Origin: Euglena gracilis
Taxonomy: Eukaryota > Euglenida > Euglenophyceae > Euglenales
Assembly (NCBI GenBank): GCA_039621445.1
Contig: CP154956.1
Span: forward strand, 92,400,246-92,464,245
Reading direction: 5' to 3'
DNA: 64,000 nt
Part shown: positions 54,691 through 64,000 of the stretch, one piece after another
Layout: every line of letters begins with the position of its first letter
Numbering within the stretch: the first letter of the stretch is position 1
The notes under the pieces: generated by a model
What the model was told of the DNA's origin: nothing
Databases searched by the model: none
The model's input: the letters and a program-made list of their open reading frames with translations, nothing else
Position numbers and translations under genes: made by a program

Positions 54691-55299
54691 TTTTGAAAAG
54701 TTCACGCGCATCAATGAACCATCGCGCCCATCCCAAAAAAACATCGTCCAAGGAGCCAACAACGATATGCCAGGAGCAAATTTCAATGTATTCCAGAAAA
54801 CACTTCAACACGGCATGTTTCTTGGGGCCTATTTCTTCATTTTCACCACTGCTGGGGAGGGAGCCCAAAAGGGCATCCACTGCTGCAGCTCCTAACGATT
54901 CGGCACCACGTAAAACTGTCAAAAAATCGTCTACTTGGGGGGGGGCTGGGGCATCTGGGCTTCCATCAGATTGACAAGGCGCTTCATTGGGCTGTGGGGA
55001 ATTAGAAAAGATGACAAAAACAAAACGAAAAAAAAACGCATATTCCTTTCACGGGTGCGCTATAGGGAGAAGTGAACTGTTCACGGGTGCACTATGGTCT
55101 ACCCGTGAACGGAATAGGCCGTTCACGGGTGCACTGTGGTGCACCCATGAATGCCCAAAGTGCACCTGTGAACGCCAAAAACGCGAACTTCGTTAGGATA
55201 CACCTGACATAAGGAACCGCTAAGGTACTGTGAGGCAGCCCGTGAATTTGGATAACAGCGCCCCACGTTTTCTCACCGGGAAGCATGATCGGACCCCGA
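54691..55299. other. Unassigned, with a TTCACGGGTGCAC repeat
   Basis: GTTCACGGGTGCACTATGG, GGCCGTTCACGGGTGCACTG and inverted forms cluster at 55050-55175. No convincing gene; a 153-codon minus frame at 54461-54922 overlaps the retrotransposon tail and is doubtful. Confidence 0.35.
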
Positions 55300-55690
55300 T
55301 TTTTCTTATAGAAACCGTGTTTGGGCCGATTTTGAGACATTAAAAGTCTTAAATCTTCGGAGTGAGGAAGTAAGCGAGAAAGGAAAATGACTTTTTTTTT
55401 TGGCAAAAAATACGGTGGCGGATAATCGAAATTAATCGAGTTAATCGGATATTGGTTAATCGACGCCCGACCCCCAATTAACCATGGTTAATCGCTTGAC
55501 CTGGAAAATGACGGTTAATTGCCCAACCCTGAGTCGCCCAAAACACGGTTTCAAACAAGAACAGCGTTTTGTGCCAAGGTTTTAGGGGTGCCCAGGGGCG
55601 ACCGTGGCGCCTTCGGCGCTGCGGTCCCCGCCCCTGGGCTCCCCCTAACTCTTGGCCCAAACACAGTTCTTGACAAAGCCTATGGATCTT
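55300..55690. repeat. Paired long-hairpin element, inverted copy 2
   Basis: 55306-55362 is one arm of the second hairpin (GAAACCGTGTTTGGGCCGAT). 55535-55690 is the complete first hairpin with apex GGCGCCTTCGGCGC. Relative to 39.8-40.0 kb the order is reversed, and about 170 bp of GGTTAATCG-rich repeat separate the two hairpins. Confidence 0.75.
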
Positions 55691-56899
55691 TCAAAAGTTG
55701 TAACCAATATTTGCAATGTGTTTAGAAGCAAACCCCTCCCCCTATAATTAAGAATGAAACAGTTCCCGGACCCCCACTTTTCTTAATTATGGGGGGGGGG
55801 GTCAATTATGGGGGATTTTTCACGGGGGTCCTCAGAAATGCATCCCTCCCCATCGCACGCAGTTTAGTTCCAAGTTGGCCTGAGCGACACCCTGGAAAAG
55901 AGCTTTTCTGCACAAAGTTTTGCTTCCCTTTTGTTTCTGTTGTGCTTGTTGGTTTTTTTTGCTTTTTTTTCCGCCGAGGCACACATGAAATATTGTACAA
56001 TCGCAAAACGTTGAACCAACATTAAAGCGCAAATGATCTCTTGCTTTCCTCAAAGAGGCAAGAATGAAGGTCTCTGCCTCCCGTGTCTGGGTCCGGTCCA
56101 TGCTTTCCTTGGTTCTTCCTTGCAAATGGGCAAAACCACTGAAAAACAGCCCTTGCACCGAAAAAAAGCCCTTGCAGAAAATTGTTCCTGTATTGTACAT
56201 CCCATTTTGAAAGCACTCTACCGACTATTCCCCCCTGTACTCTTCCCATCCCGGGCTCGGGAAGAGTACGATGGTAGTGTGGGTGTTGCTTTGAGGTCTG
56301 TGGGTCCCCCCCGTATTACCCCCCTCTTCCCATGGGGCTCAGAAGGCGCCCAAAGAGTGGAAGAGCACGGGGGGGGGGGCATGGCAATCTGCTGTCCCTT
56401 CTTTCTTCTTGACTGCCGAGCAACGTTCCGTCCCAGTGTGCAGCACCTCCTGTACCCCGCTCTATGCCCCGAGTGCTCTCAACCCGCCTCATTCATTGAG
56501 GACCCTTAAGGCTCGCAGCAATTGCATCTGAAAGTTTTGCTTTAAGTCTTGCTTTGCGATATGTGAATTTTACTCAGTGCGTCAGTAGCCATATTCCTCA
56601 AACACCATGTTGGATGAAATCTGTGTCCCCCCCTGGATGCCTGCCCTGAGATCTGTAATCCATGGATGTTAGGCAGTGGGGACGAGGTCAGGAAGTTCAC
56701 CAGTGAACGTTCACCAGGGGGGGGGGGTGCTTTTGGCGGTGAAGTTCACCGTTGAAGTTCACCGTTTTGATGTTTGGGGGTGAAATTTTGATGAGTGAAA
56801 TTTTTTGCTCGATTTTCTCTCAAAATGGTCATTTTTATTTTAATTGAGTCAGGCCGAGATATTGATGCACTTCAAAGCTTTTGCCATTTTTTTTCTCTC
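55691..56899. other. Unassigned stretch with small hairpins
   Basis: TAATTAAGAA/TTCTTAATTA near 55746-55789 and GTACTCTTCCC/GGGAAGAGTAC at 56237-56269 form hairpins. GTGAAGTTCACC motifs lie at 56690-56770. No gene recognised. Confidence 0.3.
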
Positions 56900-56947
56900 A
56901 GCTTGCTCATTATAGTGTTATTTTTGTTGTTCTTGTTGTTTTACAAG

Positions 56948-57017
56948 ATGCGCTTGTCCATTGTGTTCTTGGTTGTTTTGGCAATATCTGTCTTGTCAAC
57001 CTCTTTGGCAGCGTGGG
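56948..57017 (+). CDS. Candidate first coding exon with signal peptide
   Basis: ATG at 56948 opens 23 codons, MRLSIVFLVVLAISVLSTS then LAAW, an almost ideal signal peptide: basic start, long hydrophobic core and small residues at the cut site. It is followed at 57018 by GTAAGG, a good splice donor (phase 1). A TTTTTTTTCTCTCAG acceptor shape lies upstream, ending at 56900, so the exon could be 56901-57017. I could not find the next exon. It may be chance, since hydrophobic frames are common in T-rich DNA. Confidence 0.3.
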
Positions 57018-58429
57018 GTAAGGCTGTTTTTTGAGGTCTGAAAAACTCATCATCCGCCCCCCAGTTGTAGCCCCCACTCCTCTCATGTGTTTTATTTTCT
57101 TGGCTGTATGGAATGAAAAGGAAAAGGAAAAAAAGAAAGGGTGGTGGGACGAAATGAGTCCACCAAAACCCATAACCGCTTTTTGCGATTCTTCAGTCAG
57201 CGCCAAGGCGCCAGCGGGCTTGCACCTTGGCAGGCCAATTTGGCCCTGGCAGGCCAAATATTGCCTCATTTTTTTCAGAATCTTCTGTCATCCTCTGAAA
57301 TGCATGGGGTAGAAACTGCAACATTTTTTTGCAGTTTTCTCATTTGGCAAAGTTTGGTATTATTTTCTTTTGATTTTTTTGTGTTCGACCCGTCCCTGTG
57401 ATATTTTAAAATTGCTGGGAATTTTTTTGGTTAGGAGAAATTTGGTACCACGTCGTTTCAGGATTACCCCCCTCAAAAAATAAGGCCTGGGTCTTATTTT
57501 TGGGTCCATCTCCAGAACCCAAGGGGGGACCCAGGGGAACCCAGGTGGGGTCTTATTTTTGGATTTTTCTTGACCGACCCGGACTCGAAAATAAAATTTC
57601 AGGTTCACAAAAGCATTAAAATTGTTTTCCCTCGACGATTTGCGCCATGTGTAAATTGGTGTAAATTGAGCATGTTTTCTGCACTTCAAAAATATGAATT
57701 TTTTTTAAATATCCGCATTTTTGGGGGGGGGGTTTAGGGCCTCCGGTTTAGACTTCAGCAGGGGAACGGACCTCTGACAACCTGCGCCGAAAAAAATTTC
57801 CGTGCTGTGGTGGGGTGTCTTTCCTTGGGGTACTAGGGGTCTGTGGTGGGGTGGTTTACCCCCCCCCACAGCCCCGAAACCTCCAAACCTCCCTGGCTAA
57901 GTGGGCTAAGCCGAAGGGTAGGCCTATTGGGGGAACTCAGGGAGGAGGGTTGTTCCGGAGCTCGTACCACCTTACCCACTAATTAGGGGTAGTCAGCATC
58001 CCCACCCCTTACCACAAATACCGACGGGCTTCCCACACATCCCTCCATGGTTCTTTTGAGATATTGAGGAGGTGAAGCATGCATTTTCATCCAAAAATGT
58101 GCAACTTAATCTTTTATTTGAAAAGAAGCATTTTTTGATGACTGTTACCCAAGCAAACTTTCAGCCTATCCAGTGAAACCCAAATTTAAGAAATCCCCAA
58201 GGATCTGCTGACATTGGAGGGGGGTACCGATTGTCTTGGCCAGTTGTCTGACCAATAAGAAAAATTTTCGGGATAGAATCATCATTTTGGGCACTCAAAT
58301 GGATCCGTTTTTAATAAAATCTGTGAACTGGAAATTTCTGTCAATCGAACATCTGCGGAACACACAGGAGACAATCCAAAAAATCGCCTGCGGCGAACTG
58401 GGGATGGGTGCGTGGAGGGTTTTCTTCAC
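57018..58429. other. Unassigned stretch
   Basis: Short direct repeats (GGGTCTTATTTTTGG at about 57489 and 57547; CAGGCCAATTTGGCCCTGGC at 57231). No gene recognised. Confidence 0.25.
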
Positions 58430-58740
58430 TTGGCACGTACCCCCTGCAACCCCCCCCCCCTGCAACCCCTCGCGATCCCTTCCCCCTGCGACCCACACAT
58501 GGAGGCTTCCTTGGCTCATGGCAGGGGCTAAAAGTTCCAAAATTGCTAATCAGAAATGTCAAAGAATATGACCAAATCCTAATTGCATTTCAGACCCAAA
58601 AGTTCTAAAAATAGGTCATAGGTTATGTGGTATGCAAAGTCACGCTGGTCACACATGACCTGTCAAAATTTCTACTTTCACCCCGCGACGCCCCCCCCCC
58701 GACCCCCCCCCTGACCCCCCACCCCGCCCCCAGATTAACC
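58430..58740 (+). repeat. C-rich dispersed repeat, copy 2
   Basis: Second copy of 50455-50760: CCTGCGACCCACACATGG at 58485, AAAAATAGGTCATAGG at 58608 and CACATGACCTGTCAAAAT at 58651, followed by a C-rich cassette at 58680-58735. Confidence 0.65.
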
Positions 58741-58837
58741 TTCCTGCCCAGGGAAAATTCTTGACCGCCCAAATTGGCCATTTTGGCCTGTGCGGAGTGA
58801 TAGAGGCCGTTCCAGGGGCTTTGTTTTAGGTGTCCAG

Positions 58838-59523
58838 ACCAAGGTTGACGGCTTGTTTTTTTGAAACAAAAAAAAACATGTTTTTTTTAAAAAAATATGT
58901 TTTTTTAAAAAAAACAAAAAAAACGTTATGGAGTATTTGGGGGAAAAATTTTTGCAATGTTTTTTTTGGGAAAAAGTGCATTTTTTATCTCTACAACATT
59001 CATTTTTTTGGGTTGAAAGCATGATTTTTCGCACTAGAAAACACAGATTTGGAAATACTTTCACACATTTGAAGAAAAAAAAACTTCACAGGGGGTGTTC
59101 CCCCCATGACCCCCCTCCCCAACCCGACCTAAGACCCGTTTCGGCCATATTTTCTGAAAAACTTGGCCGGTGATGCCTAATTTGGCAAAATATTCCGGTA
59201 GATTTCCTAATTTTCGTTTGGGGGATTCCTATTTTGGAGCCTAAAAAGGATCTTCTCCCAAAATTCGTTTTCGGTGATTTCTAATCTGGCCACCGAAAAT
59301 GTGACCCCCCCTCGTGCCCCCCCCCCTGTGACCCCACCGTGACCCCCCCTCGTGACCCGAACGACCCGCGAAAAATTTTCTTCAAAAAAATAGTCATTTC
59401 CCAATGAAAGACTACAATTTTTTTTTTTTCAAAAAAAAATATGTTTTTTTGCGTTTTTTTTAAAAAACATGTTTTTTTTTTTTTTTAAAAAAACAAAAAA
59501 AACGTCAACCCTGGTCCAGACAT
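58838..59523. mobile_element. TIR element of ~690 bp
   Basis: TGTCCAGACCAAGGTTGACG at the left is matched, inverted, by CGTCAACCCTGGTCCAGACA at the right, with a few mismatches. Inside each end lie A/T runs of similar shape (AAAACAAAAAAAACG). The interior is C-rich and noncoding. Confidence 0.5.
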
Positions 59524-61140
59524 TTCTTTTGATCTTACTACGGTTCCGAGATATTTTGGAAACGTTTTTTGACCTAAGAAAGACCGCCCAAAATGGCCCC
59601 AGGAATGGCCATAACTCGGGCTACACAAAGAGTTGGGGAAAACAGTCAAGCATGGTTGAATAGGTCAGATAGGGCTTCATTTTTGGGTATGGACATTTCC
59701 TTTGATTTTGCTTCATTGTCCACGTATTTTTGAAGAAGAAAAATCCCATTTTTTGACCAAAGAAATGGCCCCCCCCCCCCACCCCAAAATGACCGTTTTG
59801 GGCCGCAAAACCAACCCAGAAATCGATTTTTCCTGACCGAAAATCTCACCCCCGGCGATATGTCAGAGTCGAAACAAAGGGGAAGGGGGGGTTGGCTAGT
59901 CCCACCCATTTGGACCTAGTCGGCTGAAACAGTCGTGGCTGGTGGTGAGTTGGGGGTCAAACGAAGGTGATTTGAAAAGTTGGGATCAAGAAATGTCCCC
60001 CTCCCCCTTTTGTTGCCTTGCCCAGGTCTGGCCGATCAGTCGGGAAACTGGGGTGTGGATGGGTTTACTACCTACAAGGGTTGCATGAAAATTTCTTTAT
60101 GAACGTTTTTCATCATGGTGCCCCCTCCTTGACCCCCACCCGGTTCTCGATACAAACATTTTTCGGGGGAGGGGGGCGAGCTGCCGCACAGGCGGCCGCG
60201 GAGGGAGGGAGAGCCCGAGGGCGGCCGCGCGGGCGGCGCGCGCCCTAAAACCGGTCATTTTTGGGTCCAAAAAGTGGGCATTTTTGGCGATTTTTGGACC
60301 ATTATTGTTTTAAAAAATAAACGCTTTTTGGGCCGCTCGCGGAGCGCGCGGCCCCCAAATTTGCCATTTGATGTCCAAAAATGGTCATTTTTTGACCAAT
60401 TTTGGGCCTCAAAAGAGTCGCAATTTTTTCGTGATTTTTTTCTTGGGGATGCTAGGCACAGTGGGGGAAGGGGGGGGTGAGCGGCCGCGCGAGCGGCCGC
60501 ACAAGGGCCGCGCAGGGTGGGGAGCGGCGCGCCTGGCCCCTCGTGGCCCCCAAACGCCGGTTTGTGCGTGCTGGCTTCATGCACAGACCGGCGTAAGCCC
60601 CTAGACATGCTTTCACTTGAAAATATTGACCACACAAAAAAATAATCATATGATGATTCAAAAATCAGGATGATGATCCCTCATTTTCCCCTTGGTGGAA
60701 AACGGCTGAATGTTTTGGACAAACCATGTATTGGAGTATTGGGATCAAGTTCTCAATGCTAAAGCTAAAATCTCAAGGTCCAAGAGTCCCTAGCCATCTC
60801 GAAGCTGCGTTCTCCTGAGTTTGGGGAAAAAAGCCTTCATAAGGCATCACATTTGGAACCTCATACAACCTGACAGGGTCCACCTTGCCTCCATTCATCA
60901 CGTCATCACAAGAAACCATTTTGAATTTATTTGTTCTCTGCAAAGGGAAGGGGGTTGTTTGATTTGGGGTGGTTGTTTGCTTTTGCACCGCATCCATTAC
61001 AAATGAGTTGTCTTATCATATGGAGTATTTCCTCCATTTCCCTCCCAAGCCCCCCCACCCGCCTCCCGGATTGGCAGGGCAATTTTTCTTTGTCAGCCAA
61101 GGGAAAATATGAACAATTTTGGGTGATTCCAAAGGAGATA
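59524..61140. other. Unassigned, with CpG-rich patches
   Basis: 59540-59900 distantly recalls the array (CCGAGATATTTTGG; GGCCATAACTCGGGC). Two GCGGCCGC-rich patches lie at 60170-60245 and 60478-60530. No gene recognised. Confidence 0.3.
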
Positions 61141-61148
61141 TATTTTTA

Positions 61149-61552
61149 CCCCCCCCCAATTGAAGCACGGGTGCGCTTATGGCGGCGGACCGCCGCCTCT
61201 GGCAGTGGGGGGGTGCGCTTCTATTTGGACCCTGCCTGTGTGGTTTTTGTTGTGAATTTCGGCAATGAGGAGGAAACAGTGCAAACCCGGATATTAGCCA
61301 AAAATCCAACCGTTTATGTTTGTAAAGTTACCCACAATGAATCAGGAGTGTCCCCCTCCTCGTCCCCTCAGTGTCCCACCAGCGTCCCCCCTGTCCCCGG
61401 TGTCCCCCACCCCCCCTGCTCCACGTCCCCCCACCCTGTGTCAAGCATTTGCAAATCCCATCAAAATGGGTGGTGCACTTGTAGCGGGGGGGGGTAGCGC
61501 TTTCATTTGGACCCAGCGCTTGTTGCGGTCCCGTGCTTCTATTGGGGGGGGG
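61149..61552. mobile_element. Possible small TIR element
   Basis: CCCAATTGAAGCACGGG at the left and CCCGTGCTTCTATTGGG at the right are complementary except for one position, each extended by C or G runs. The interior is noncoding with a repeated ATTTGGACCC. No target duplication recognised. Confidence 0.35.
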
Positions 61553-61849
61553 TTCATGAGGGCAGTTGGACCACAGTTTCTCTCGCGTCTCCCCAGTGTG
61601 CCCCCCCGGGGCTGGGTGCTATGGGCACACATATTCTGTTATGCAGCTGGCCAGATTGGTTGCAACCCTGACCCAACCATGTGCCCAATCCAATCCGAAC
61701 CCTATGATTGAAATAAAACAATCCAACCCTGAATGTATGCCTCAAAAAAAAAACGAAAATCTTTTTGAGAGAGCCACCAAAGGTCTTTGAAAGATGGATG
61801 GATGGACAACATAGATAGATTCAGGTGTGTTTTCTGTTTTTCAAAGAAA

Positions 61850-61850
<1 letters not shown>

Positions 61851-61930
<80 letters not shown>

Positions 61931-61931
61931 A
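61851..61931. repeat. (TTG)n microsatellite
   Basis: About 27 uninterrupted GTT triplets. Confidence 0.98.
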
Positions 61932-63265
61932 ACAACAATAAAAAACGCGAAGGACAAAGAATGTTTTGGAAAATGTAAATTTTGTATGTCAAAAATCTGT
62001 GCTGCAGACGCCAGTGACGCGGATGCCTCGAGACGCTGGTTCGGGCCTCATCCCAAACCCTGATGTTTTGCCTTCTCACACAACAGGGCTGCCTTGGAAG
62101 GGTGTGAAATGAATCGTCCGGAACTGACCGAATGAATTGTGGTATGAATGTATCACAAATTTTGTTTGGCCTTTGAAGGGCAACAGTGGAGCACGATGGG
62201 CTCTGCCACTGAGTTACTGCCATGTCCCAGGAGTTCACCAGCCTCTCCCATGAGACACTGGGCGCATTTGGGTCCTTTGTGGAAGCTCTGGGCAGTACTG
62301 ATTCCAGATTCCTGTCGATTTGCTCGCACAAGTAGTCTGTGGCAATGAGGGGGGCGCTAAATGCTTTGCATGATCAATCAAAGAATCATTTCTCTCTTTT
62401 CTGATCGTTGTGTTCATTGTTTGTTGGTGTTGTTGTTGTCGTCGACTTCATTCCATTGTTGTTCCAATGTAGTGTGCACAAGATGAATGGTTAAATAATG
62501 ATTATTGAAGTTTGGAGTTTCGGGTTTTTCTACTCCAAAATTCAAAAAAAATGTTCCAAAGTCATTTTTAGGTTTGGTAAAATATCTCAAGGTGATGTGA
62601 TTTCTGTTTAACTTCCTGAAAATGGGTTCCAGGGGTTTTAAGTTCAGAAGTTTTCTTGGCTGTTTCAAGCAGGTGTCCAGAATTTTTCCCAGTGTATTTG
62701 AAGTATTGTCTGCTGTTTTTCCTGTTTGTGATTCAACTTTTTCCGAATTTTCCCCTGGTATTTTGATTTTGGCAGCTTCATGTTGGTGCCTAGCCCCCCC
62801 CGGGGGGGGCACTGGTATGACGGGCGGTTTGGGCCATTGTATGACCGGCACTCGTCCCGGAAACCACCTGGCTCCCTGCTTTTACAGCTGGTTTTATGGA
62901 TAAGGGGGAAATGGTGTTAATGATTGGGGTAGGGTTAGGGTTACAATTTAGGCCTAAAATTTTGCCTGAAATCAATGATTTTCTGGACGTGGGTTTAACC
63001 CCATGCTAGGATTCTTTGGTTTTCGGCCTAATTTCTGCCTAAACATCATAACGGTCTCTCGTGGAAAGTGACGGATGGCTTTTAGGTTAAATTGCTGGAA
63101 TGGGGAGATTACAGGCTGCCTGAAGGCAATTTTTGGTTCAGTGCAAAATGTTGAGGTTTCCTTCTTTGTTGGGGCAGTCTTTAAGGAACATGATGTTTTC
63201 AAACAGGCTGGCTAAAGGTCGGTCTGCGGCTCGTACGGCGTCGAAAATTGAACAGCCGGGGAAAT
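61932..63265. other. Unassigned stretch
   Basis: No gene recognised. A short GGGTAGGGTTAGGGTTA at 62926-62942 resembles a telomere repeat but has only two full units. Confidence 0.3.
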
Positions 63266-63445
63266 TATATACATGCATATGCATGTACATATACATATAC
63301 ATATACGTATGTATTTATATTTACATAAATATTTATATTTACATAAATATTTATATTTATGCATTCATATCTGCATACATTTGTAATTAATAATATATAT
63401 GTACATATGTTATATATATGTATGTATGTATATACATATATATAA
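63266..63445. repeat. A/T-rich ATACAT-type microsatellite
   Basis: Mixed TACATA, TATATTTACATAAATAT and GTATGTATAT repeats. Confidence 0.95.
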
Positions 63446-64000
63446 ATGGGTGGGCAATAGTCCAAAGATGCAAGATATTCCCCTCCCCCTGACGTTGACC
63501 TGGTGTTGCCAAGGAATCTCAAAGGAAAATCGTTCAAATGAAATGTGCATTTTTGACTGTTTCCCCACCAGATATTTTTTTTCTTCAGTTTCGTGATCTG
63601 GGAGGGGGGTGGGTGGGTCTGGGCCGAGCCCCCCCCCCCTTCTTGGGGGTGGTGAGGGTTTGGGCGGACTGAGTACCCTGCTAGAGGCAGGGTTTCCGTC
63701 TGTTTTTTTTGGAAGCACGGGAAAAATTTGGACCTGAAATTGACACCCCAAAGAGGTCCCCCCGACCCCCCCCCCGGGGTAGCCCACCCCCAGGTTTGGG
63801 TGAGTTAATCTAGACCCCCCTCCCCCGGGTACTTTAAAAAAACCTCTGTTTCCAGCGCATTTAATTTGGGAGAGGCAAAATTCTTTTTTGCTTATTTTTC
63901 CACTCTCATTTTGGGTTTTCCGTTGTATTATTTGAAATGATTTGTTTGGACTTTTTTTGAGGTCTCCCTCTCCTTGACTACATGTTGTTTCAGAGAACTT
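63446..64000. other. Unassigned end of window
   Basis: C/G-run mosaic. TTTAAAAAAACCTCTG at 63833-63848 resembles a hAT-type right end like that at 41388, but no left partner is convincing. Confidence 0.25.

Noticed and set aside
54461-54922. 153-codon minus-strand protein
   Set aside because: It lies antisense to the retrotransposon tail, whose plus frame is supported by the copy at 38.4 kb; no family features.
61787-62331. Poly-Val, poly-Leu and poly-Thr frames
   Set aside because: Translation of the GTT microsatellite in different frames.
62926-62942. Interstitial telomere
   Set aside because: Only two full TAGGGT units; chance level in this sequence.
63688-63848. Second hAT MITE
   Set aside because: The right-end shape is present but no matching left end or 8-bp duplication could be found.

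Overview
This is a piece of eukaryotic nuclear DNA, most likely from a protist or alga with a large, repeat-rich genome. The evidence is eukaryotic transposon proteins (Helitron Rep/helicase, non-LTR retrotransposon remnants), tRNA genes with Pol III-type internal boxes, plausible GT-AG splice sites, long microsatellites, and no operon-like gene packing. I cannot name the species. Apart from tRNA-like sequences and one small candidate exon, I see no convincing host gene. Almost everything is mobile or repetitive DNA.

Region 1 (1-21.7 kb) is a satellite-like array. About nineteen units of roughly 1 kb run from 2.3 to 21.0 kb. Each unit holds two or three ~160-bp sub-repeats, a small stem-loop, and a poly-C tract at the unit junction. 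Two oppositely oriented copies of a related 1.2-kb unit stand at the left edge. The same sequence returns inverted at 19.7-20.5 kb, so the block has a fold-back layout, with the left arm cut by the window edge. Small fragments of this family also lie at 38.1 and 50.9 kb.

Region 2 (22.1-37.0 kb) is a Helitron rolling-circle transposon on the + strand. It encodes four N-terminal zinc fingers, a 189-bp in-frame tandem repeat, a DUF6570-like region, an HUH Rep nuclease, a PIF1-type helicase and two C-terminal zinc fingers. The reading frame is broken by four one-base shifts and one in-frame TAA. Its 3' end runs into a ~95-bp minisatellite that occurs as two arrays in opposite orientation. Between them lies a minus-strand OTU-protease fragment.

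Region 3 (37-64 kb) is a patchwork of mobile-element remains. There are three loci with the tail of one non-LTR retrotransposon family, and two of these also keep a 2A-like motif but have lost the reverse transcriptase. There is a hAT-type MITE with perfect 8-bp target duplications, several TIR or hairpin elements, and a dispersed family built on a GCGCAAATGCGC palindrome. A tRNA-Trp-like gene (50.1 kb), a degenerate tRNA-like sequence (38.9 kb), a candidate signal-peptide exon (56.9 kb) and microsatellites are scattered among them. The rest is unassigned C-rich and A/T-run DNA.
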